Source of the DNA: Fasciolopsis buskii
Lineage: Eukaryota; Platyhelminthes; Trematoda; Plagiorchiida; Fasciolidae
NCBI GenBank assembly: GCA_008360955.1
Contig: LUCM01006188.1
Location: 308,835 to 372,834 of the forward strand
Direction: 5' to 3'
DNA length: 64,000 nucleotides
Shown: one piece after another, positions 36,534 through 49,425 of the stretch
How the letters are laid out: the number at the start of each line of letters is the position of its first letter
Position numbering within the stretch: position 1 is the stretch's first letter
Notes under the pieces: generated by a model
What the model was told of the DNA's origin: nothing
The model's input: only the letters and a program-made list of their open reading frames with translations
Database searches by the model: none
Program-made: the position numbers and the translations under genes

Positions 36534-37869
36534 CCCATTTCTGTTGGCCACTAGTTTAGTTTGGTATGACCAAATACGGCTATATCTCGTAGGTTGGTTT
36601 ATTCGCCACAAATGATCTCGCCTCCCAAGTTGCTTTGTCATTTGACCTTGTGAAGATCAGATATGATCATACCTGCTTCTTAGTTGCTCATTGCGCAGTG
36701 GCTTGACTAAGTTAGGGTCTTAATTCCGGGCCTGTGGGCTGATAATGCGAGTTATAACTAACACCTTTCTGATTTGGCGTTCTACCGCGTTCCATTCCGG
36801 CCAAAAATAAAGTGAACGCAGTGACAAAAATAACTCCAACAAAATTCCGGAGCCCCATTAATTTTGTCACCTATGCTCCGAGTTAGTTTTTTATACTCTT
36901 TTGATAAACGTTTTGGCCAAGTTGCGCTCAGCGTCAAGAGAACGGTTCGATGATGTCCAATATCCGAACAAATATCACCCCCCTCCCCATGATTTTGTGT
37001 TGATGTTCAGATATATTCTGCATAACGTTCAGTTTGCCAAACGCTCGCCTATGCATCCTTGAATGAAGGACCCACAATGTACATTGTCACAGTTTAAAAA
37101 CGATCGGCTAAAATAGAAAAAACTTCTGGCTGATAACTGGAGAGCCGAACGAAGGAATATTCATACGTCCATTGCCCAAGCAACACAGGTCTGCAAAAAT
37201 TGTTTGACTATAGGTAATCACGCGTGCTTGGATGATGGAAAGTAAATAACTCCATCGCAGTTGAGTAGACGGTGAGGGACAAGCTCAAGAAAGGGAAGAT
37301 GATGCACTGATAAGAACCATGAAAACAGGCTACTAATCTTCCATCAGTCACATCTCCTTCGAGCTAGAATAGCTAATAGGAATTCGACTTGATAAAGTCG
37401 TTTCCTTGATCACCTGGGTCTTTGGATGTAAATCCAGGTGAAAATAAGGAACTAGTAAAAAATCAAAATTTGCCAGTTAGGAGGATACTTCATATTATCA
37501 AAGTTTAGAAATCCCTGACAAAAATTTGCGACCAATCGCCAGAAAAGATTTGTAAGCCATTCGATAGGTTGCACCGCAAAAAGGATATCCATAAATATCC
37601 ATGAGCGGCCTTAACCGGTCTTTTGTTTCTGGGGTAATCTTGTTCTCTTATGCATATACGATACAAATTATATGATTTAATGGTACCCGAAAATACTTAT
37701 TTGGTATCGTAGTCTGCATATATATATATATATGCATAATATACCAGTTTGAAAACAGACATGGTGCCAACAGAACAAAGTGTAAATGGAACTTCATAGA
37801 GGGGAGGATAAAATAGTAAATTATAACAAACCATTTTCGTTATAACTATCCACACTTTTCGATCAATTT
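36534..37869. other. non-coding, nothing recognised
   Basis: AT-rich; includes a short TA run at about 37718-37733. No gene or element was recognised. Confidence 0.5.
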
Positions 37870-38099
37870 TGGTTGATTTTGAATTACCTTTCAGAGGGAC
37901 GAGTTCTACAACCAGGCCACACGGCATTCGCACCACTCACTTCGGTTCTTAGCCATAATTTTCGACGCCTACAACCAACAACATACCTCATCTCTTGGAT
38001 CCCAACTAGAAAGTCAAGAAGCACCAACCGAGGCCAAAACCGAAGCTAATTTTATCTTACCTCTGCCCCAAGTCATAACCTGACCGCCGCATCGCCTCT

Positions 38100-39663
38100 T
38101 CTAGTCTTGCCTAACACTTCCAAAAAGAGTACAAAATTGTAGATGATGGGCAAGCACACGCAATACGTGTCCAAGCCACCAAAGGCCATGTAGATTGTCA
38201 GTTAGAGGACAACTATATGCACCCAACACACGACGGCGCACCTCGTCGTTGTTCACTAAATGTTCCTAGCAGACTCCAGCAATGCCTCGGGGAAATCGAT
38301 GGTCGAATACAGAAAGTCGCTGGACATCCTCAACGCGGATAGTTGAGGTCTCGCAATCGCAAGGTAGAACATTACGAGCTGTGGCATTGTACACCGTTCC
38401 CTTGAGGGAAAGTCGGATGTCATGGCTGGGGCACAAGTGACGCAGGTTCACATAGGCTGTTCTGGCCTTCGCAATTCGTGATGAGACCCCATCCTCTACA
38501 CCTCTCCCAAGTGTGATCAGTCTCTCGAGATGCTTGAAGCTATTGACTACTCTAACCGATCACCACAAAGATTGATTGCAGGCATAGGCTCCTGCCAATC
38601 TTGAAGAAGTACCGTTTATTTTGAAGGTGTAAACCACATATCGTATCGGGAGACTTCAATTGCTAAGCTGTTCAACGCAAGGTGAATTGCTTGTGCGTTG
38701 CTACTAGGCAACGCGATATCATCGCTACACCCTCAGTCAAAACGTCCCTGGAAGGTGTCCAACTCCACCGCATAAAAAGATTAGATGAAGCTTTCTGTCA
38801 AACATCCTTTATGACAAAGTTGAAAAGAAATAGAGATATAGTGCAACCTTGCAGTACTCGATTCGAGCTGACGAAGGGTGGCGAAAACTGGCCATATGCT
38901 GTAACCCTATCTGGCGTATGGTTGTAAAACTATTCGAGGAACCACACAAATTTCCCAAGTAATCCAGTTCTCAGCAAACAGTGTCATCGTGCAGACCTAT
39001 CAACAGGCGAATGTCTGAGAACACGATGATCATTGGCCTTGGAAAAGTAAAATAGTGCGCTAACATCTGCTGGAGGGTGAAGATTTGATCGATGTATCCA
39101 GGACCAGCGCGAAACCCTGCCTGTTCCTAACGAGTTTGCGGTTCACGCGAGTTGTACAACCTGTGAAGAATGACGTATGCAAAAAACTTTGGCGCTATCG
39201 GGATTAGGCTAATAACCCTACGGTTAGAAAAGTCACTGCGCAAGCTCTTCTTGAATATGGGGACAGTGATAGACTCCCTGCACGAGGAGAGAACGTTCTA
39301 GGAGTACCAGACCTTCGAGAACAAAACTTGAAATTCTCTGATAAGTTCCCCCTCCAACTGGAAAAACCCCACCGGAGCCCGGCGCTTTATGATGTCTTAA
39401 GACTCGGATTTCGCTGAGAATCTCCGCCTCAGTCGCTGGATTTGTTGCAACAGCCCACCAGACGTTTATCGGAATAGCTGGGGGAGGTGCTGGCGTTGAG
39501 GGTCAAATAAACCGTTGATAAGACGGCGCTTCAGGTTGTGGTTAGGTGAACCATCAGCTTCACAGACCGTTTCACCCATACCCATTGCGTTCCTACCGGC
39601 AGCTAGGATGAGGTAAAACAGCTTGCAGGAATTACCCGTGATGGCGGTACGTTCCATCTCCAA
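38100..39663 (-). pseudogene. RTE-like reverse transcriptase and C-terminal region, broken
   Basis: Minus-strand pieces in order: ADGSPNHNLKRRLINGLF (about 39500-39560), QAGFRAGPGYIDQIF with IIVFSDI (about 39000-39120, the RT core around the first catalytic Asp), QGCTISLFLFNFVMKD (about 38810-38860) and LRHLCPSHDIRLSLKGTV with VFDHRFPRG (38270-38450). The FADD-type catalytic box is not readable. Multiple stops and frameshifts. Confidence 0.8.
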
Positions 39664-40159
39664 AGCTATTTGAGGTTACTCGCAATTCCTATCCAAGCTT
39701 GCACGCATTTCGCGTCCGTTGTTGAGCAGCACTTTCTCGTACTCGCTACTAGCCGCAGCGAACTGGCTAGCGTCAAGAAGATGCAAAGACTCAACATAAA
39801 TCCAGTGTGCCACAACGCCACGGGTTAGGCCGCAACTCACCAAGCCAGCAGGATCCCCGGCATTCTTGATAAACTACCAGTGCTCACCGATGTTTTGATT
39901 TGGAAGTAATCTTAGCTTTTCAGTATATACTCTTCGGAACATTGACAGACTAGGCGGAACAAATAGCTTGTCGTAAACTAACCGACGTCACATCGTGCTT
40001 TTTGAGCACCCATAAAAGCAAATGGACGGCTATCACGTGGCCGGAGTCGAGGGGTGGGCTCGAGTAGAACAGGCAATTTTGTAGACAGCCCCGTTTTCAG
40101 TTCAACAGAAATCAAGACTAAAGTTGCGTCGTAGATACCTCAATCGAAGGCAGCCGGCA

Positions 40160-40850
40160 TACTCGAGCATTCACGACGTAAACCCGCCCTGCTGTCGTAA
40201 GAAGTCATGAAACGTCTGATAGAAAGTGTCCTTGATTGTATCTGGGCTGGAATCTGTTAGCACGTAAGCTGAGACAACAAACAAGTTATGTCTATCAGAG
40301 CGACGGTTATTTACTCTGCATGAACCTCCAGGTCTCTGCGCATAGCCCGCTGTCAGCTGAGATCTAGTCAAGTAGTGCATCCTCAGCACTCTCACTGAAA
40401 GCCATACCAACCTCAGCAACACCAGAGATCGTAGACTGAGTCCCTAGAAAGACGCAAATGAAAATTTACGAAAGGTCTAGTTGGGAATGTCAGTCGGGTA
40501 GCGGATGCGGTCTGAATTGCGAGTCTTTTGGATACAACACATGTGGATGTCTGTGGTCTCCAATTCACGAACTAAACACCCCTATTGACCTACATGTATC
40601 AGTATTCGCACATTGAAGGTGACTAGTTTGAAGGGACATCGAGGACGAAGAAACGCATCAGTCGGCGAAGTCGGTTCGGTGAAATTTGGATGCTACCTGC
40701 GGGGCGACGCGAGAGAACAGGAACAGGACTTATGTCAGTGGCACTGCCGCTAGCATAACCGACCGCAGTTCCGGAAAAATCCAAGAAAATTATATGTGAA
40801 GAAAAGGAAAAACAGTTATGTATGGTGCAAGGTCCCGATCGCAAGTTAGA
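40160..40850 (-). pseudogene. RTE-like endonuclease region, broken
   Basis: Apurinic-endonuclease-like (exonuclease/endonuclease/phosphatase fold) N-terminal part of the RTE ORF. Visible pieces: TFNVRILIQVGQ then GCLVRELETTDIHMCC (40530-40620), and RVNNRRSDRHNLFVVSAYV then TDSSPDTIKDTFYQTFHDFL (40180-40330). Normal copies read VVSAYAPTDCS and continue to a GDFNA motif, which is not readable here. Interrupted by stops and frame changes. Confidence 0.8.
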
Positions 40851-41744
40851 GACTAGTCAGAAACGTTCGTTCATCGACCAGTCATATTCATGTTTGTGTG
40901 CGCCGTGGGCTGTTGTACTATTCGATCACCCAGTCCAGAGTAACTCTTTTTATTTAAGGATGCACTTTAGCCTTTGCACAGTCAAGCGCTTTGTGTAAGG
41001 CAGCAGAATCATTTCAGACGGGCCGGTGGCCAATTGATCGGTTCATGTGCCCCTTCTGGTAAACCCTGGGGAGTCAGCGGAACACGTCAAGGGGCAAGGC
41101 CTTGTTAGGTTGGCGGGCCACACTCGCCACGTTGCAACGCCACTAGTAGGGTCTTGACATTTTCTTAGGAAAACCGCCTGTCAGGCGAAAACCCGACATG
41201 CTGTCGACACTGTCGTTGCTTATCCGTGGCCACTTTTTCGGTGGGCTGCAGCTCACCGTATTCACGATTGATCACCTGGATGCTTGCCATTCCCCTAGCT
41301 GCATTCCAGGACCGGGCCCAGCAGCAGATCTGCCATGAGTATTGGCAGATACCGAATGACAGAAGAATCTGCTTAGCGTAGAAAATAAATGTGCACGTTG
41401 TGAGGATCAGGTTAGTAATGTACGCCAGGCTAAGGTCAACACTGAAGAGAAAGATCTGCAATCCCCTTGTCCATCGGCATGCAGAGAACGAACCGGATGT
41501 AGTGCTCAACTATTTCAGACTATGCAGTTGCAGGAATTAGAAGTCCTATCTTGTGATCCGTCGGAATAGTAAGAAGCTGCTCTGGACAGCGTGAGGATTA
41601 CGTCTGATGTAAGAATATAACCTGCTAGTGCCCACGTCAAGTGTGTTCCTGATTATTAAGCCCTGCACGCATTCATCAAATCCTAGCCTTGTGACTGCTC
41701 GTGTTGGATCAGATGAGAGGGCTCTTTAATTTGAACTCAAAAGG

Positions 41745-41876
41745 CTAACTGAGTGAGCTATATTTGACAGTTGATTTGCCGACATCTATAACAGTAGTTA
41801 GCAAGTTCCCCTCGTTGATTTTATAGCGCAGTGTCAGTAATTCAACAGAATCGATGATCAGATCGATCTTCTTTAT
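41745..41876 (-). CDS. minus-strand terminal exon candidate, unknown protein
   Basis: A very strong acceptor (a long pyrimidine tract ending AATTTTTCGATTTTTCAG) opens a single possible frame, phase 0, of 43 codons to a TAG at 41745: IKKIDLIIDSVELLTLRYK, INEGNLLTTVIDVGKS, TVKYSSLS. The other two frames stop at once. It reads like the last exon of a gene whose earlier exons lie at higher coordinates. No family was recognised. Confidence 0.45.
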   Translation of the reverse strand: MKKIDLIIDSVELLTLRYKINEGNLLTTVIDVGKSTVKYSSLS

Positions 41877-43936
41877 CTGAAAAATCGAAAAATTATGGAA
41901 GGATTGTACGGTGAATGGAAAGGAATAGGACTGCAAACTTATACAGAAATAAAAATATCAACTTGAGTTTCCAAGTCGTATACAGTTTCCCGAAGTTTAT
42001 TTCCCGTCAACACAATATGGCCAACCGTGAAAAAAGCACCTAAGACCGAGGTAGATACTTAAATCACTCAAGCCAATTTGTACCCGAAATCGTTGGTAAT
42101 TGCAATGACAAGACATTAATTCTGCTTGGTGTATCCGAAGGTATTGAATGAATCTAATCTCCATTGGAGATTAAAACTTCCTCGGGACTCTGGTTGCTAT
42201 CCTGAACATCACATTTAGAAGTCACAAAATCCACGGATGAGAAAGATCAATAACGTTTTTAAATAGAAAAACTTGTTTCTCGCTCCAATGCAGCCTCTCG
42301 TTTCTTATTTGGATTCCTTCCAGCCTAATCATGAACAATCACATGGCCCAGCCAAGGTGGCGCTTTTATTTTGCTCATTGGATGAAAACATTTATCTTCC
42401 ATAAAACACATGGCAACGGAGAAAAACAATACGGCACTCGTTTTTCGATCAGTATAGTTATGGGCTAGCCCCATCCACTGGTTGTTACATTCCCATTGAT
42501 TTAAATAGTTTCAGTGGAAAAGCCGAACTGCTAGGTTGTTATTCGCCCAGTTTTGTTGTGTCCACTGTTTCCTTCGGATCCATACCCGGTGTAACAACAG
42601 TCACCTGGAGCCAGGAACGTACTCTCCTTTCACCATTAGTCTCAGAGGAATGAGACCTGACCGTTACACTACTGGATTCGGCTTAGACTAAAAGCATTCC
42701 CCAGAATGCAGTTATAATAAGTTGCATTCGAACCCAGGTAGCAAGTAACCTGATTGCCGTCTATTAATTCCATCTGACAAAATCCGAGAACCGCGAATTG
42801 TTATGCTTGATTACTCAAAGTTAACAAGTTGTTCGAATATCCTCCAGCTAACACATACTATTTGGTGAATGACTGGGTTTTTGCGACGTGACCATGCTTT
42901 GCTACTAGACACAGATTTTTAGATGCAAATATGAATGCTCACATTAAATCGATGTTGCCTTCCACTGGATTTATTCATTAACAACCTTTGTGTTTCTCTG
43001 TGTTGGGTTTGGCCATCAGCAAAAGTGGCTAAATCACTTGACACAAAGATCAGGGCTGAAAAAATGCAACCTTAAACTTCTTGATTCATTGGTTGATTGC
43101 TGTCAACCTTATCTTTACGAAGATTATCAGTAGGGCGGAGAAAAAGGAGACTTGAGTAATAAATAATAATATACTGTGAGTAAACCAACACCTCAATCTT
43201 GTGTCCTTCTCGGTGCTGACAGCACCGAATTTTCTTGATGCCGTTCTCATATATTGATTAACAACCGTCGCTGGTATTTTTCTTTCCAGACCACCTTTAG
43301 GGTAATTTTCAAACCTTGTTCTTTCCATGCATATTTATTTGGGCTCAGTTCCCATGAGTTGAAAAATATCTTATTTCACCAGCGTTCTTGCTACGTTTTT
43401 CACTCGACAGAGACGTACATTACTCTCGTGGAAGATTAATTTTTGAGTTCACTGATTACTGTGGGGAATAAGTCTTTTCTTCTGTCGGTACTACCTCGCC
43501 AAAAGCTTCTCGTAGAGCATACTTGTACAATTAGTTTCATGTTAAAATGCTGCCGGCCTTTAGATTTTGGCATCCCAATAGTCCGACAGGTGACTGTACC
43601 TTCAAACTGTTTATTTCTGAGAGAGCGACACTTTTTTTGCTAATGGTTCAGTCATCCCCCTTCAGGGATGCCGCAAACTGAAAACAAGTCGTGCTACACA
43701 TGCGTCACATGTTCTGTTAAAGTCAGCCTACAATCCACGACAGCTAGCACGATGCATCGTGGATGACTCTTATTTGCTCGACGCTGGAGGCGGCTTGTAA
43801 AATTGAACCATACGTCTATGCGTACAATGGTAAAAAAAAGGCAAGGATTAGCCAGCTTAATGGGGGGAATATTCTTTTGTTTTGTGTAAACAACTTTGAT
43901 TTCAAATGAAGATACTTTCGATCAACCCGGGTGAAC
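41877..43936. other. non-coding or intronic, nothing recognised
   Basis: No supported exon. An open minus frame at 43086-43328 lacks good splice borders. Confidence 0.45.
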
Positions 43937-44280
43937 TTAGAGTCGTTCTGCTCTTATCAGGTTATCGGGATAACCATCCAAATTAAATTCAGCTTTGAGT
44001 TTTCTAGATTCGTTTCTATTTGGGGCTAAATCATCCACGTCTATCTTGTCCAGTGAAATTTCGAACGAACGGAGTGTCATCAAGGAAACCTCTAGCTTAC
44101 TGTTAGCTCTTGGCTGCCACAAAACACAATGAACGGGCCAGTCATTTGTGAATTTGTTAGAGTATTCTGGGTGGGAATTTCGCCTATCAATAATGAACAG
44201 ATGAACCCGGGATGAGAACTCGTCGTCACAGATGAAAATCAACGCATGCGAATGAGAAACAGCTAGGTAGGGATAAATAC
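43937..44280 (-). CDS. minus-strand exon candidate, possible beta-propeller fragment
   Basis: An acceptor (CGCATCTCCTTCCCAG) opens a phase-1 frame of 113 codons to a stop at 43937. It contains YLAVSHSHALIFICDDE, RVHLFIIDRRNSHPEYS, then NDWPVHCVLWQPRANSKLEV and KLKAEFNLDGYPDNL. The alternation of short hydrophobic strands with SH.HALI and PVHCVLWQPR blocks recalls WD40-like repeats, but no repeat is complete enough to name. An internal GTAAGC (after GCTAACA) is a possible donor. It sits just downstream, in its own direction, of a LINE fragment but does not match that element. Confidence 0.4.
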
Positions 44281-44759
44281 CTGGGAAGGAGATGCGAGAT
44301 GATCACCAGCCTCCCCTACACACTTTTCTCTGAACAGGCTGCCACTTCAGACACCAGAAATAAAAATCAAATTCTTATCACACTTGTGGTTTGCTTGCAT
44401 TCGTAATGTTTCCCATACCTGGGCCGAACAAATCGTGCACCTTAGCACGATTTTTAGCTCAAAAAGTTTCTCTACGGGAAAAACTTATTAAGTTCATCTC
44501 TGGTCATTTTTCTTTCGTTGAACTTATTGCTCGAACGAGGCCCTTTTGAGTGCCATTTTAGAACAAATTAGGGATATGTCTGTCGTACAACCACTTGACA
44601 CCTATATTACTATAAACTACACACGCCTTTACTCCAACGTCTACGTCACAAGCGGGAACACACCTGGTTAGATTATTGGAGTGAAGCAAATACCCCTATT
44701 CATAAAAGGTAGTATAGCTGAATTGGATTTACGCTTTTATTAAGTTCGAAATATACCGC

Positions 44760-45960
44760 ACGGGGTTTGTAGAAGTGCTCCTTGCGTCTTCTTAGAGAAT
44801 TCAGTTTCTGGATGGAGATACGGCCATTTGAGAGGAATAATGTTTATGACTGGCAGAAAATATCCAGGATCGCGTTGGCCGTCTCTGTGAAACGTTTGAT
44901 ATTGTCACTGAGCAGAGGTGCAAAAGGGAAACACGCAGACGCGAGTGAAAGGGATTTCTGAAGAAGAATAAGGTTGTTGTTTGAAAGGTTTCGGAGGCAA
45001 ATTCGAATTTCATTTATTCGCCTGAAAGAATGGAAGACTGACCTAGAGTACATCTTGAGCCTTAACAAAAGCAAACAATGATCGCTGCTTGAAACAGGAG
45101 CCCGCAGTTTTAGGGAAAATAAATCGGGGTGGTTGGTAATAACTCTATCTGAAATGGAACCACCTCTAGTGGAAGAAAAGTAGAGATCAGTCAAATCAAA
45201 CACAGTTAGTAGTAAGGCAGATGCATGATTAAAATCGCCTACAATAATATGCAGATTATCCTCAAGAAGAGAAACAATAAACACTAGGAAAGAGTCAAAA
45301 AAATGATGCGATATTTTGTTGCGAGCTAAAGGAGGCAATGTATAAATTCGTTAGGATGGTGCCGGTATGGCAAGAAAACCTAGGATGAAACTGTCACAAA
45401 ACAATCGATTCCGTTTAGCGAGTACGCATAAACAACTTCGGACTTGCCGGACCAGAAGGAGTTTATGTATGTTGAAACATCGCCTCCAGTCTTCTTGTTC
45501 GAAACTTTGTCCTGCCGATGGAGTCAGAAGCTGTCTATCGACATGAGTGAATCAGCGATACCCGAGTTCAGCCACGATTCTTGTATGCAGATGACACACG
45601 TGTGAACATGGATCGGTGATTGGAGTATGAGGGACGGGTCCAATAATTTCGTAAACAGAGAGCAAACGTTAGTACCCGACAAGGCCGGAATGGACATCTT
45701 GGCTGGAAGGATGCATTTAAAGGCTGCCTGCCAGCCAGCACGACTGCCTCCTTTAGATCAATGAGAAAATCATTGTGGTGCAGCAATGCGCGATCCCAGT
45801 CCATGTTGAGAAACGACACGGTATTTGAACAAAAGCAATTCCGAGCGATTGTAGCATCGAACGGAGAACATCATCAAACCAAATATCCGACAACAAAATG
45901 ACGAAATAGGATGACAGAACTGCATTGCAGCCAGTCAAAGGGCGCGCGCGGAGATCATTA
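44760..45960 (-). mobile_element. CR1/Jockey-like LINE, endonuclease part, decayed
   Basis: On the minus strand the pieces run in order: LLSDIWFDDVL (about 45900), CIQESWLNSGIADSL (about 45580), KKTGGDVSTYINSFW (about 45480), NLHIIVGDFNHASA (about 45230), GGSISDRVITNHPDLF (about 45130) and PVSSSDHCLLLL (about 45070). QESW, GDFN and SDH are the catalytic blocks of the LINE endonuclease. Order and wording fit CR1/Jockey-type elements such as trematode SR1. It has at least two frameshifts and several stops. The RT part was not found downstream. Confidence 0.85.
44844..45338 (-). pseudogene. CR1/Jockey-like endonuclease, longest open piece
   Basis: The open frame of 164 codons holds the GDFN and SDH motifs of the endonuclease and a following linker (RSVFHSFRRINEIRI). 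It lacks the N-terminal QESW block, which lies in other frames upstream, and the RT domain, so it cannot encode a working enzyme. Confidence 0.8.
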
Positions 45961-47704
45961 ATGGAAGGTAGTGTGGCTGAATTCCATTAACGTCAATCAG
46001 TCCTTTGGGAAGCGCGATTACTAATGTACGTGGCAATAGACAAAATCTCTCCCCCCTGCATGTGCTTAAAACGAGCAGCTGAGTTGTGCATTTATTCATC
46101 CTCCTTCAGGTATACTCCCGGATTGTTTACCTTCGTGTTATCTGAATACCCTTTCCTCACTTCAGTCCATTACTTCTATTGATAAATATAAAAAACGGTC
46201 CCTTAGGATTTCAGCAGCCGCTGAGCCGGATAATGTTCTACTGCTGTTCTACTCGTGCTTTGAACAGGACGAAGTTATTCCTGAAAATAAAGGACCTACT
46301 TGAATACACGGCCCGGATGAGGATCGTGACTACACACAAAATGTGCAACACACGGGTCAATATCAAAAAGGTTCAGGTCATTTGAACCCGGCTAAGTCAC
46401 CTTGAAATTGATAGAGCAATCAGTTTCACGATGTCTTTACGCATTCCATACAATTCACAATGAAATAATCAATCCGTCTTTGAGAAAAATCGCCGTATCT
46501 TCATTGCTTGATTATGCTTGAAATTTCATTGATTTTCGTGATTCGCCAACGGCAATAATCGCCTAGTTGTCCATGGCAAGTGTTTCAGATATCTTTTAGT
46601 CTCAACAACTAAGATATTAAAAGTAAACACGCTCCCGTTCACTACGTGGAAAATGCTGAACACCCCCGCTCCCGGTAAGCACATCACGACAATAAAATCT
46701 GCTAAATAACGGTAGAGGCTCAAAGTCACGTGTCTAATCTTCGAGGCCCGCCGGAGTAGGCGCAATCACCATATCAAAATCAATAGGTTATACATCATTG
46801 GCAAAGAAACAATGAGGGAACAAACGATGGTAGAAGACTATATAGTTCACGAAAACATTCATCGTGTTGTACCACTGTTCAACTCTCCATCCAGAAATCA
46901 TTGAAGCACTGTACATATGTTCCATTCTTGTTAGGAGTCATCAACAATCCCCATCTACCGCGCACGAACTGGGATGCCAATGCGGACCTAACGATTGTAA
47001 ATCAAAAGTCTTAGTCATTTCGCTAGCCTAGCAAGCTGCCCGCGGTTGGGTGAATTTCACGACATGATGTAGCACCTACCTGCCATATATTTGCATACTC
47101 ACGGGCCGCTGGCACCAACCTACCGACTCCGAACGATAGACAGTTTCTCTGAAGATGACCAAAGCATGGTGAAGTATCTTCGAACTTAACCTATAAAACC
47201 TGAGCAGACATTATTAGAGTTCAGATGTGAACAGGGAGTCTAATAGCACCGGGTTGCTCAATGTGTTTCCGAATCATCCCGGCGCGTCATCACCAGAATA
47301 CTTGCCACGGTTATTTAGCCTAAATCATGGTTTCTAGCATCCACTCAAAGTTTTGGTTACCATTTATAGGTTTAGGCATTCCTAGGATTTTAGTTATTAG
47401 GCAATGCAAATAGGTCGCTTTTGCTATTTTGATATGGTTCAAAGCGCATCGTCCAAATATGGTATAAATTTGTTTTTCGAGAGTACTTTCAACAAACGGT
47501 AAAGATTTGAGGTCCCAAAAGAAACAGTTCAGACAGGAAATGAATGGAAACGTAATGTAGCAAGAATAGTTAAAGACTTGACTTCGAATGGTTTGATCGC
47601 AGCTTTTTCGGTCATATTTATTTAATCACCTTGACATTCTGCTAGACGGTTCTTAGCTATTTACTTGAATTTGCGGTAAGTTTATTGCATTTGGGTGACT
47701 TGAG
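45961..47704. other. non-coding, nothing recognised
   Basis: No supported exon. An open minus frame at 46526-46765 has no family resemblance or good borders. Confidence 0.45.
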
Positions 47705-47943
47705 GCCCCCGAATCGAATTTCCGGAAGTGCCCACCCTGGATCATCTGTTGCTTGGTGCCTTATCACAAATGAAACCTACCGTGGTTGACCTACGCGAAA
47801 TTTGGCGATCACTTTTAAGCAAATCGTTGGATCAAAGGGAAGTGAATCCGACAATGAGTCCATCATCTAATAACCTAATAACCAATACACAAGTAAAATT
47901 GCCGAAATTAGCTCCTACGGCAGAAACGAGAGATCGAAAATAA
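47705..47943 (+). CDS. plus-strand exon candidate, unknown protein
   Basis: An open frame of 78 codons to a TAA at 47941 follows a modest acceptor (GGTGACTTGAG). It reads PRIEFPEVPTLDHLL, then LGALSQMKPTVVDLREIW, then RSLLSKSLDQREVNP, followed by a Ser/Asn/Thr-rich tail. The middle looks helical and coding-like. A donor-like ACACAA|GTAAAA could end it in phase 0. No family was recognised and no partner exon found. Confidence 0.25.
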
Positions 47944-48792
47944 GATACTGGTGCTTTCTATCGTCCATGTGGATGTGAGTACCAAGGGTTAAAATTCATT
48001 TCATCGAACTGCGATCACAGTTTGCCAATGTAAAATCACCTGGTTTGTAATTCGTGTCCGGTTGGCTGCTTGTAGTATGGTTAAGGTTGTCTACCCAAGA
48101 CATTTCAGTCCAACACTGGTCAACGGGTGAGAATCCACTTGTTGTGTCAGGTACTTTAATCCTTATTTTTTAATTTTTTAACTCACCTGCAGTTCAAGAA
48201 GGTACCGAAAAAAATAAACTTACCCTCGGATGTCCTTATCGTCGTAACTGCCCAACCGTTTTTAGGCTCAAATTGACCGAACTGAAACCAGTGGGGTTTG
48301 GATCCTCAGGCTGAAAACCTCGATTTGCCAATTACTGAACTGATGAAAGTACACGCCGGTCCGCATGCACCATACAGTTAAATTTAAAAAACACGCCTAG
48401 AAACTAAAAACCCCAACTTAAGGCTGAATGACCACGAGAAACCACCATATGGAGCCATCGGTCGTTGATTTTGGACCGGATAGCTATTCGAAAGGAGATT
48501 ACATTCTGCTGACTGTGTCATTTTGAGGTATTCACTTTTGGTGAACTCCATAACTAAATCCACAGGGTAACAACTTTAGTTAAAATCCACCCAGTCGATT
48601 TGAGGTTACGACTTAGGGGTTGCAACCGGATGTTCGGGAAATGGAGATATCAGAGATAGCAACGGTTACTCATCACCAATCGCAGCTGTACAAATAACGC
48701 AAGTAGTTGATTACTTCAACCTTGCTCACACAATGTCTCACGTTGTTCAAAGATGAATAACTCATCCCGTATTTAGTCACTTGCTTCCTTTA

Positions 48793-48890
48793 TTAATGGG
48801 GCAACAAAATGTACCATCCTGGCGAAGGGAGCCATAAAAATACAGGGTTTGCCAAGTACGAAATATGGCAGGGAATGGGTGGACTCCAAT
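48793..48890 (-). CDS. LicD/fukutin-like gene, possible terminal exon
   Basis: An acceptor TTTGACCGTTTCAG opens a phase-1 frame that fits the preceding 49426 exon. Split codon G|AT gives Asp, then WSPPIPCHISYLANPVF, then LWLPSPGWYILLPH and TAA. Joined, the sequence reads KRDWSPP just after the conserved YG..FIKP block. This recalls the short Trp/Pro-rich C-terminus that follows the same block in fukutin. The match is short, so an alternative terminal exon is possible; the open frame at 49023-49264 also fits the phase but has a poor acceptor. Confidence 0.4.
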
Positions 48891-49425
48891 CTGAAACGGT
48901 CAAACTGAAAGGTCTAATGGTGGCCTCTTTGAAACCACCAGTTGCATACAGTTTGCCGTTCCATCCATTTGTATTTTATTGTACTGCATAGACTTTTGTG
49001 TGCAAAAATTGTCGCATTTCAATCAGAAACGTGGGGAAAATACAGAAAAAATGAAATAAAAACTCATCGAGGAATGATTTGAGCACACCATGATAGGTTG
49101 CTCAGGAATTCGGCTGAAACAAGGTCGCAGTTTGTCAAGATGCGTGCTAAATGTGGGGCCATGGAGTTCCTTCACAGGTCCTTCACAGGCAACCATGATC
49201 CCATATTTGGAATAAACTATTGTCCTATAAGTTACAGAGTGGCAACAACCTCGGAAAATTGTTGCTGATTTCAAGCCCACATATTTCTCTCTTTTTGTAC
49301 AGAAACGTATAGATCTGTTGAAAAAACTGTTTCACATGTCATCACAGTCAATAGAAAAATTTAGGGGATGCCAAGGAATGCCTAAATGAAGGAAGGAACC
49401 CACCATCGAGAGTCAATCCATTTAC

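Larger units (their letters stand above)
37870..41510 (-). mobile_element. RTE-like non-LTR retrotransposon, decayed, nearly full length
   Basis: Read on the minus strand from 41510 to about 37870, fragments appear in the order of an RTE element. They are a 5' segment (QVINREYGELQP, NDSAALHKALDCAK), an endonuclease start (TFNVRILIQVGQ), an endonuclease middle (NLFVVSAYV.TDSSPDTIKD), the linker before RT (EADGSPNHNLKRRL), RT pieces (QAGFRAGPGYIDQIF, QGCTISLFLFNF), a C-terminal block (LSLKGTVYNATARNVL, VFDHRFPRGIAG) and the tail (CGLVVELVPLKGN). Frames shift and stops interrupt every segment, so it is dead. Length of about 3.6 kb fits a complete RTE element. Confidence 0.85.

Noticed and set aside
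49023..49264. Minus open frame phase-compatible with the LicD exon
   Set aside because: The acceptor region is purine-rich and the peptide has no likeness to LicD C-termini. The 48890 acceptor is better.
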